DNA of 5,234 nucleotides from Planctomycetota bacterium (GTDB taxonomy: Bacteria; Planctomycetota; UBA1135; GCA-002686595), in contig JAQBVH010000295.1 in the NCBI GenBank assembly GCA_027623615.1, forward strand, positions 1 to 5,234, given 5' to 3'. Positions 1 to 5,234 of the stretch are shown here, piece after piece (positions within the stretch are counted from its first letter, which is position 1; every line of letters starts with the position of its first letter). The translations under genes and the position numbers were made by a program. The notes below the pieces were generated by a model. It saw nothing but the letters and a program-made list of their open reading frames with translations, did not search any database and was not told the DNA's origin.

Positions 1-1558
<1,558 letters not shown>

Positions 1559-1567
1559 CTGAGCTTA

Positions 1568-1571
1568 CTCC
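1568..1571 (-). promoter_or_regulatory. Shine-Dalgarno of rpoB
   Basis: GGAG sits 9 bases before the ATG at 1558 and decides the start between two in-frame ATGs. It lies at the end of a 7-base word, GCGACGG (1576-1570), that also occurs at 1608-1602. The two copies bracket the hairpin at 1580-1602. Confidence 0.75.
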
Positions 1572-1579
1572 GTCGCGCC

Positions 1580-1602
1580 GGACCCGTCATCTCGATGGGT
1601 CC
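1580..1602 (-). promoter_or_regulatory. Inverted repeat just upstream of the rpoB ribosome binding site
   Basis: On the mRNA strand the arms GGACCC (1602-1597) and GGGTCC (1585-1580) form a perfect 6-bp stem with an 11-base loop. Within the loop an inner CAT/ATG pairing is possible. The structure ends 8 bases before the rpoB GGAG. No T tract follows, so it is not an intrinsic terminator. A role in setting rpoB translation, or as a protein-binding site, is inference from position alone; in GC-rich DNA a 6-bp repeat can also arise by chance. Confidence 0.4.
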
Positions 1603-1948
1603 CGTCGCAGAGGGTGGGAGATATGCGTTTTGTATGCGGTGCGCGGGAGGCCCGAAGGCCGGTCGAATCACCGCCTGCCCTTGGGAGGGCCGAGGATGTG
1701 GGTCGTCGTGGACGATGTGCAGCTGCAGCGCAGCTTGCCCACCTGCGGCGATGCCGCTCCACGCATGCTTCCCTCGTCCCCAGTTCCCAGGACCGACTGC
1801 GTTCCGACATCCTCACCGTGCGGCGGTCGCGACTCGAGCAGCCGGGACAATCCTGGGCCCCCGAGCGGTGGCCGACGCACGAATCTAATTGTGGATCCCT
1901 AGACGTGCCGCGCAGGGCGGCAGCGTCCAGGGTCCACGATTTGGGTTG

Positions 1949-1976
1949 GGAATCCAAGCACGAAGTGCTGGATTCC
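1949..1976 (-). promoter_or_regulatory. Strong hairpin downstream of rplL (possible attenuator or RNA-processing site)
   Basis: The arms GGAATCCA (1976-1969) and TGGATTCC (1956-1949) pair perfectly. Inside them GCAC and GTGC add four more pairs around a TTC loop, leaving a single bulged T, for 12 pairs in 28 bases. It starts 26 bases after the rplL stop and is the longest hairpin I found in the window. The bases after it (CAACCCAAATCG) include no T tract, so it does not fit a canonical intrinsic terminator. By analogy with the E. coli rplL-rpoB gap it could slow or partly stop polymerase, mark an RNase III cut, or protect the 3' end of upstream mRNA; the sequence does not say which. Confidence 0.5.
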
Positions 1977-2002
1977 GCTGTTGATGCTTGCCAGGAGCGA
2001 TC

Positions 2003-2404
2003 TCAGACGATCTTTGCTGAGGCGCCGGCGCCTTCAAGTTGACCCAGGATAGCCACGGCCTCGTCCTTGGTGAGGCCCTCTTTGACGGCCTTGGGTGCGT
2101 TGTCGACAAGCTCCTTGGCCTCTTTCAGGCCCAGGCCGGTGATGGCGCGAACCTCCTTGATGACCTGGATCTTCTTGTCGCCAGGACCTTCGAGGATGAC
2201 ATCGAAGGCGGTCTGCACTTCCTCTTCGGCAGCGCCTCCGGCGGGGGCCATGGCGACGGCAGCGGGGGCAGCCGCGCTGACGCCCCACTTTTCCTCGAGC
2301 GCCTTCACGAGTTGCGAAGCCTGCAGCAAGGTCAGACCGTCCAGCTTGTCGGCGATTTTCTGGAGCTCCGGCTCGAGCTCGACGGCGGTGGTCTCTTCGG
2401 ACAT
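2003..2404 (-). CDS. rplL: Large-subunit ribosomal protein bL12 (L7/L12)
   Basis: This is the multi-copy stalk protein that recruits and stimulates the translation GTPases (EF-Tu, EF-G, IF2). At 133 residues it is slightly longer than the usual 120-130. The N-terminal dimerisation and L10-binding domain covers about residues 9-42. An Ala/Gly/Pro-rich flexible hinge follows (about 43-60, with [17 protein letters not shown]). The globular C-terminal domain (about 64-133) carries the factor-binding face [19 protein letters not shown] (78-96). The start at 2404 has only a weak Shine-Dalgarno, GAGAG (2417-2413), 8 bases upstream. That is the poorest in this cluster, which is notable because the product is needed at several copies per ribosome. 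The gene is flanked on both sides by the only long spacers near it: 83 bases to rplJ and 444 bases to rpoB. Both contain hairpins, suggesting its expression is tuned separately. Confidence 0.98.
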   Translation of the reverse strand: MSEETTAVELEPELQKIADKLDGLTLLQASQLVKALEEKWGVSAAAPAAVAMAPAGGAAEEEVQTAFDVILEGPGDKKIQVIKEVRAITGLGLKEAKELVDNAPKAVKEGLTKDEAVAILGQLEGAGASAKIV

Positions 2405-2443
2405 TTCTCTAACTCTCTTGGGGGATCAGGGGGTGGTCGGGTT

Positions 2444-2460
2444 CCCGGGGACTCCCCGGG
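2444..2460 (-). promoter_or_regulatory. Perfect GC hairpin between rplJ and rplL
   Basis: On the mRNA strand CCCGGGG and CCCCGGG are perfectly complementary around a 3-base AGT loop: 7 G-C pairs in 17 bases. It starts 27 bases after the rplJ stop and ends 39 bases before the rplL ATG. The word GACCACCC occurs twice, at 2465-2458 (overlapping the hairpin's 5' arm) and 2438-2431. No T tract follows. Likely roles, by inference, are setting the rplL to rplJ ratio, stabilising the rplL message or marking a processing point. Confidence 0.5.
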
Positions 2461-2487
2461 TGGTCAGGGCTGCAGGGAGCGAGGGCG

Positions 2488-3009
2488 CTACTCGCCCCCC
2501 TCGTCGACATGGGCTTGGATGACCCGGGCGACGGAACTCGGGACGGCGTTGATCACGCTGGCCAGGCTGCGCGCCGGACCGCTGATGACGCCGAGGAGCA
2601 TCCCGCGCAGGGTGTCCTTGTCCGGCACATCGGCCAACTGAACCGTCTCGGAAGCGTCCAGGACCTGGCCATCGAGGATGCCGCCCTTCAGCTTGATCTT
2701 GAACTTCTTGACGTCCTTCTCGGTGAACACCTTGGCCGCGGAGATCACGGCTTCGGGGTCGCCCCAGGCGAGCCCGGTGTTCCCGGTCAGGCACTCGGCG
2801 TCGAGTTCGAGGCCCTTCTCGGCGAGGACACGACGCAGCAACTTGTTGCGCACCATGCGGAAGGGAACCCCCTGCTTCGCGAGCATCCCGCGCACCTTCT
2901 CGCTCTGGACCATCGTCAAGCCATGAAGGCTGACGACAATCAGGTTCTCGGCTTCGCTGAGGTGGCCTTCGTACTCACGAACGACCATGCGGTTGACAAG
3001 GTTAGGCAT
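2488..3009 (-). CDS. rplJ: Large-subunit ribosomal protein uL10
   Basis: This protein forms the base of the ribosomal stalk, binding 23S rRNA near L11 and holding L7/L12 dimers on its C-terminal helix. Its 173 residues match the usual 165-180. The N-terminal globular domain includes the Ser/Thr-poor strand LIVVSLHGLT (23-32), the rRNA-contact segment VRNKLLRR (53-60) and the GNTGLAWG turn (76-83). The tail SLASVINAVPSSVARVIQAH (148-167) is the amphipathic helix expected to bind L7/L12. The start at 3009 lies 2 bases after the rplA stop. Its GGAG (3020-3017, spacer 7) is in the final rplA codons, so translation is probably coupled to rplA. There is no room for the non-coding L10-binding leader that precedes rplJ in E. 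coli. The stop is TAG at 2490-2488. Confidence 0.98.
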   Translation of the reverse strand: MPNLVNRMVVREYEGHLSEAENLIVVSLHGLTMVQSEKVRGMLAKQGVPFRMVRNKLLRRVLAEKGLELDAECLTGNTGLAWGDPEAVISAAKVFTEKDVKKFKIKLKGGILDGQVLDASETVQLADVPDKDTLRGMLLGVISGPARSLASVINAVPSSVARVIQAHVDEGGE

Positions 3010-3011
3010 GG

Positions 3012-3698
3012 CTAGGCTCCGAAGTTGACGAAGGCGCCGGGTCCCATGCTCGTCGAGACGGAGACACGGCGCACATAGGTGCCCTTCACCGCCGACGGGC
3101 GCATGGTCATGATGTGATCCATGAAGGCCCGGAAGTTGATCAAGAGGTCGTCCGTGGCGAACGAACGCTTGCCCAGGGGCGCGTGAACGTTGCCGCCGGA
3201 GTCGGTGCGAAACTCGACCTTGCCCGCCTTGAACTCGGTGACCGCGTTCCCGACGTCGGGGGTCACCGTGCCGGACTTCGGTGAGGGCATCTTGCCCTGC
3301 GGACCGAGGACCTTTCCGAGCTTACCGACGTGTCTCATCATGTCGGGGCTGGCAATGACGATGTCGAAGTCCATCCAGCCGTCCTGGATCTTGGCGGCCA
3401 GCTCATCGCTGCCCACCTCATCCGCTCCTGCGGCGGTGGCGGCCTCGGCCTTGTCACCCTCGGCGAAGACGATGACCTTGACGGTCTTGCCCAGGCCCTT
3501 GGGCAGGGAGACCGCGCCGCGGACCAGCTGGTCCGATTTGCGAGGGTCGACGCCCAAGCGCACACAAACTTCGACGGTCTCGTCGAACTTCGGCGCGGGG
3601 GCTCGCTTGAGAAGGTCGAAGGCTTCTTGCGGTTCGTAGACCGAGTCCCGGTCCACCAACGCGCTCGCCGCCGACATGCGCTTGCTGGGTTTGGCCAT
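3012..3698 (-). CDS. rplA: Large-subunit ribosomal protein uL1
   Basis: This is the mobile L1-stalk protein at the ribosomal E site, involved in release of deacylated tRNA; in several bacteria it also represses its own operon by binding mRNA. At 228 residues it is the normal family length. KFDETVEV (37-44) belongs to the discontinuous domain I. The family signature spans about 126-149 (KLGKVLGPQGKMPSPKSG, then TVTPDV). The conserved end STSMGPGA is at 215-222. The start at 3698 is 3 bases after the rplK stop, with GGAGG (3711-3707, spacer 8) inside the last rplK codons. The residues used for rRNA and mRNA binding look intact, so an autoregulatory role is possible, but where it would bind in this operon is not obvious (see the hairpin at 4136-4158). 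Confidence 0.98.
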   Translation of the reverse strand: MAKPSKRMSAASALVDRDSVYEPQEAFDLLKRAPAPKFDETVEVCVRLGVDPRKSDQLVRGAVSLPKGLGKTVKVIVFAEGDKAEAATAAGADEVGSDELAAKIQDGWMDFDIVIASPDMMRHVGKLGKVLGPQGKMPSPKSGTVTPDVGNAVTEFKAGKVEFRTDSGGNVHAPLGKRSFATDDLLINFRAFMDHIMTMRPSAVKGTYVRRVSVSTSMGPGAFVNFGA

Positions 3699-3701
3699 GT
3701 C

Positions 3702-4127
3702 TTAGCCCTCCACCTTGATGCCCGACGAGCGGGCTGTTCCCTCGATGATGCGACAGGCATGGTCGAGGTCACGGGCGTTGAGGTCGTTCATCTTGATGTT
3801 CGCGATCTCCTCGACCTGGGCTCGGGTCACCGAACCCACGATCTGGGTACCAACCTCTCCGGCCCCCTTCTCGACTCCCGCTGCCTTCTTGAGCAGCACG
3901 GCCGCCGGAGGTGACTTCAGGATGAAGTCGAAGGTGCGGTCCCCGTAGACGGAGATCTCGACGGGGATGATCATCCCCATCTGGTCGCGCGTGCGGTCGT
4001 TGAACTGCTTGACGAAGTCAGAGATGTTCAGACCGTGAGAACCCAGTGCCGGGCCGACCGGGGGGGCGGGGGTCGCCTGCCCTGCCGGGCACTGCAGTTT
4101 GATCTTGGCAGTCAGTTCCTTGGCCAT
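3702..4127 (-). CDS. rplK: Large-subunit ribosomal protein uL11
   Basis: This protein binds the 23S rRNA GTPase-associated region together with L10 and takes part in factor-dependent GTP hydrolysis and the stringent response. Its 141 residues match the family (140-145). The N-terminal domain shows [20 protein letters not shown] (6-25), with the proline-rich loop that forms the thiostrepton pocket, then [10 protein letters not shown] (26-35). The RNA-binding C-terminal domain ends in the family motif [13 protein letters not shown] (127-139). Cys13 stands where valine is common, a conservative change. The nusG stop is immediately followed by the rplK ATG with no base between. The Shine-Dalgarno GAGG (4139-4136, spacer 8) lies inside nusG and can be paired by a local hairpin. 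Confidence 0.98.
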   Translation of the reverse strand: MAKELTAKIKLQCPAGQATPAPPVGPALGSHGLNISDFVKQFNDRTRDQMGMIIPVEISVYGDRTFDFILKSPPAAVLLKKAAGVEKGAGEVGTQIVGSVTRAQVEEIANIKMNDLNARDLDHACRIIEGTARSSGIKVEG

Positions 4128-4679
4128 CTAGACCGCCTCTACTTCCCAGTACTTGAGGTCCACAGGAGTCGGACGACCGAAGATGGTCACCACGACGCGG
4201 ACCGTGCCTTTTTCCGGGTTGACGTCGTCGACAGCACCGTCGAAGCCGTCGAAGGGCCCGGAGTTGATTTTCACCATGTCGCCCTTGGCCATCCCGATGG
4301 TGACCTGCGGGCGTTCTTCCGAATCGGTCATCCGCGAGAGGATGTCGTTGACCTCGGACTCCGAGATCGCCGTCGGTTCCCCACGCGGTCCGAGGAAGTC
4401 GCGCAGGCCATCGATGCTGCGCAGAGTGGTCCGCGCCTGGATGACCCGAGGATCCTCGGGCGTGTCGAGCTCCGCCTGCACCATGAGGTAGCCAGGGTAG
4501 AGCTTGTTCTCGACTGTCCGCTTCTTGCCGCGGCGCATCTCGGCGACGAGCTCGTAAGGGACGATCACCTGGGGGATCACGTCGTCGAACCCGGCGATCT
4601 TGAGCCGGTGGGTGGCGTTGTCGCGGATCCGTTTTTCACGGCCGGACTGACAGCGGACAAAGTACCAGCGTAGTGCCAT
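4128..4679 (-). CDS. nusG: Transcription elongation and termination factor NusG
   Basis: NusG binds the clamp region of RNA polymerase to modulate pausing and, through its KOW domain, can contact Rho or the ribosomal S10 protein. At 183 residues it is the compact standard form, with no extra inserted domain. The NGN domain runs from about residue 3 to 118: [14 protein letters not shown] (5-18), [19 protein letters not shown] (50-68), [13 protein letters not shown] (90-102). A short linker leads to the KOW domain at about 131-183, with [19 protein letters not shown] (132-150) and [10 protein letters not shown] (166-175). The start at 4679 is 1 base after the secE stop. Its strong GGAGG (4692-4688, spacer 8) is encoded by the glycine codons at the SecE C-terminus. 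Its last codons also contain the hairpin that can cover the rplK ribosome binding site. Confidence 0.98.
   Translation of the reverse strand: MALRWYFVRCQSGREKRIRDNATHRLKIAGFDDVIPQVIVPYELVAEMRRGKKRTVENKLYPGYLMVQAELDTPEDPRVIQARTTLRSIDGLRDFLGPRGEPTAISESEVNDILSRMTDSEERPQVTIGMAKGDMVKINSGPFDGFDGAVDDVNPEKGTVRVVVTIFGRPTPVDLKYWEVEAV
4136..4158 (-). promoter_or_regulatory. Hairpin within the 3' end of nusG that pairs with the rplK Shine-Dalgarno
   Basis: Read as mRNA: CCTC (4158-4155), AAG bulge, TACT (4151-4148), GGGA loop (4147-4144), AGTA (4143-4140), GAGG (4139-4136). CCTC pairs fully with GAGG, which is the rplK Shine-Dalgarno, and TACT pairs with AGTA under a GNRA-type tetraloop. The result is 8 pairs with a one-sided 3-base bulge. 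In E. coli ribosomal protein L1 represses this operon at a site just ahead of rplK, so this is a candidate translational operator at the corresponding place. It overlaps conserved NusG codons, so chance pairing remains possible; the L1 assignment is inference. Confidence 0.35.
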
Positions 4680-4680
4680 G

Positions 4681-5115
4681 TCAGCCCCCTCCCACCAGGA
4701 TGAGTCGCGCCAACCGAATGAGCACCATGTCCGCGACGAACAGGAAGGCCATCAGGAACGACACGGTCAGCACCACGGTCCACGAGCCGTTGATCGCCTC
4801 GTCGAGAGAGGGCCAAGCGACCTTGCGCAGTTCCTGCTCGGTCTCGATGAGCAAGTCAGCGTTCTTGGGCGTCTCCTCCCAGCGGTAGAGGAGGAACAGC
4901 GCGCCTGCGAGCACCGTGCCGCTGATCAGCAAGGCTGGCGACAGGTCCATGCCCAGGATCGGCACGCGAATGCCGCCGATCGGATCACCCAGCCCGGCAG
5001 AGAACTGAGTGATCAGTAGCTCCTGCAGGGACGAGCAGCCATAGAAGATGAGGATCGCCAGGAGCCAGAACGCGGTCATCCGCGCCATACGACCCTGATC
5101 CTTCTTGTAGGCCAT
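4681..5115 (-). CDS. secE: Protein translocase subunit SecE, long three-helix form
   Basis: SecE is the inner-membrane clamp subunit that stabilises SecY in the SecYEG export channel. The diagnostic segment is ETEQELRKVAWPS (91-103), the cytoplasmic amphipathic helix and conserved turn, followed by the essential membrane helix (about 111-135). Two further hydrophobic stretches lie upstream, at about 14-30 (with WLLAILIFYGC) and about 59-77 (PALLISGTVLAGALFLLY). This makes 144 residues and three predicted membrane helices, against about 60 residues and one helix in most bacteria; E. coli SecE is also a three-helix form. The start at 5115 has GAGG (5126-5123, spacer 7). The gene follows rpmG after 63 bases with no tRNA gene between them, and precedes nusG by 1 base. 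The C-terminus ends in three glycines, whose codons supply the nusG ribosome binding site. Identification is firm; the helix boundaries are estimates by eye. Confidence 0.95.
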   Translation of the reverse strand: MAYKKDQGRMARMTAFWLLAILIFYGCSSLQELLITQFSAGLGDPIGGIRVPILGMDLSPALLISGTVLAGALFLLYRWEETPKNADLLIETEQELRKVAWPSLDEAINGSWTVVLTVSFLMAFLFVADMVLIRLARLILVGGG

Positions 5116-5178
5116 TCGAAATCCTCGGCGGTGCTAGGGGTGGACGAGAGAGTGCGAGCGAGTGGAAACGCGGGGCGG
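5116..5178. other. 63-base rpmG-secE spacer
   Basis: This gap holds the secE Shine-Dalgarno GAGG and nothing else I can identify. There is no tRNA gene, no inverted repeat followed by a T run, and no AT-rich promoter-like word. rpmG and secE are therefore probably co-transcribed. Confidence 0.5.
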
Positions 5179-5234
5179 TTAGAGCTTGCGTTCCTTGTGC
5201 GACGTGTGCTCCCGGCAGAAGCGGCAGTACTTCT
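5179..5234 (-). CDS. rpmG: Large-subunit ribosomal protein bL33, C-terminal end (partial at right edge)
   Basis: The last 17 complete codons before a TAA (5181-5179) read KYCRFCREHTSHKERKL, the characteristic end of bL33, a small protein of about 50 residues near the ribosomal E site. The CRFC motif is the second Cys-x-x-Cys knuckle of the zinc-ribbon form of the protein; the first would lie beyond the right edge, so whether both are present cannot be checked. rpmG directly upstream of secE and nusG is a common bacterial gene order, which supports the call despite the short fragment. Confidence 0.9.
   Translation of the reverse strand, partial: KYCRFCREHTSHKERKL

Larger units (their letters stand above)
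1559..2002. other. 444-base rplL-rpoB spacer without a convincing gene
   Basis: No open frame here looks like a protein: the longest, on the minus strand (1957-1565), begins at a TTG, has no ribosome binding site and has an Arg/Cys/Ser-rich composition typical of GC-rich non-coding DNA. On the mRNA strand there are several short perfect hairpins: 1976-1949, 1921-1907 (GCCGC/GCGGC), 1757-1745 (GCGGC/GCCGC, 3-base loop), 1735-1721 (AGCTGC/GCAGCT, 3-base loop), 1715-1703 (TCGTC/GACGA), 1690-1677 (GCCCT/AGGGC) and 1602-1580. None is followed by a T run. Two small AT-richer patches offer only weak -10-like words (TAGATT at 1887-1882, TACAAA at 1634-1629) without a matching -35. In Escherichia coli the same gap (about 300 bases) holds a transcription attenuator and an RNase III cleavage site, so a control or processing region is plausible here too, by analogy only. 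Confidence 0.6.

Noticed and set aside
1660..1672. tRNA T-loop-like word GGTCGAATC on the plus strand
   Set aside because: It lacks a base of the GGTTCGAATC consensus, and no acceptor, D or anticodon stems can be assembled around it.
1629..1887. Internal promoter for rpoB at TAGATT (1887-1882) or TACAAA (1634-1629)
   Set aside because: The -10-like words are partial and neither has a -35-like sequence at 16-18 bases. They are too weak to annotate as promoters.
1565..1957. Minus-strand 130-codon open frame in the rplL-rpoB gap, ending 6 bases before the rpoB start
   Set aside because: It starts at a TTG inside the strong hairpin, has no Shine-Dalgarno, has an Arg/Ser/Cys-rich composition without any recognisable motif, and its stop overlaps the rpoB ribosome binding region by chance.
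1949..1976. Intrinsic terminator after rplL
   Set aside because: The stem is strong but is followed by CAACCCAAAT rather than a T tract, so it is reported only as a hairpin of unknown role.
1595..2042. Three overlapping plus-strand open frames in the rplL-rpoB gap
   Set aside because: They overlap each other in different frames, have Cys/Arg/Pro-rich composition, lack a clear ribosome binding site and oppose the operon. They are expected by chance in GC-rich DNA.
4035..4673. Long plus-strand open frame antisense to rplK and nusG (similar ones lie at 2509-3015 and 3330-3914)
   Set aside because: They are antisense shadows of firmly identified ribosomal and nusG genes, with no motif of their own.
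5026..5045. Lipoprotein-type cysteine (IFYGC) at the end of the first SecE helix
   Set aside because: Tyr before Gly does not fit a lipobox, and the ELRKVAWPS motif and three helices identify a SecE.

Overview
The window is a GC-rich bacterial chromosome segment. Every gene I can support lies on the minus strand, so transcription runs from the right end to the left end. Read in that direction the order is rpmG (3' end only), secE, nusG, rplK, rplA, rplJ, rplL, rpoB (5' part only). This is the classic secE-nusG-rplKAJL-rpoB cluster, which joins protein export (SecE), transcription (NusG, RNA polymerase beta) and the ribosome's L1 arm, GTPase centre and L7/L12 stalk (L11, L1, L10, L7/L12). The largest gene, rpoB, fills the minus strand from 1558 to 1 and runs off the left edge.

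The organism is most likely a member of Planctomycetota or a close PVC relative. I base this on the RpoB wording around the conserved [15 protein letters not shown] and [11 protein letters not shown] segments, the [19 protein letters not shown] segment, and a long three-helix SecE. This is recognition from memory rather than a search, so I hold it at moderate confidence. The DNA looks about 60% GC or higher by eye, which explains the many long antisense open frames; none of them resembles a protein.

Layout by region: 1-1558 is rpoB codons 1-519 (the protrusion/lobe region through the first rifampicin-region cluster). 1559-2002 is a 444-base spacer with several inverted repeats and no convincing gene. 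2003-2404 is rplL. 2405-2487 is an 83-base spacer with a perfect GC hairpin. 2488-3009 is rplJ, 3012-3698 rplA, 3702-4127 rplK, 4128-4679 nusG and 4681-5115 secE. 5116-5178 is a 63-base spacer, and 5179-5234 is the end of rpmG.

From secE to rplJ the genes are separated by 1, 0, 3 and 2 bases, and each Shine-Dalgarno sequence sits in the last codons of the gene before it. These five genes therefore look like one translationally coupled unit. The two larger gaps flank rplL, the gene whose product is needed in several copies per ribosome. Both gaps carry RNA hairpins, the pattern expected if rplL and rpoB output are adjusted separately from the upstream genes. The classical L1 and L10 feedback sites have no non-coding room here. 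A hairpin inside the end of nusG that pairs with the rplK Shine-Dalgarno is the best candidate for a relocated control site. I see no novel multi-gene system; the points worth a second look are the RNA structures, the rifampicin-region substitutions and the SecE architecture.
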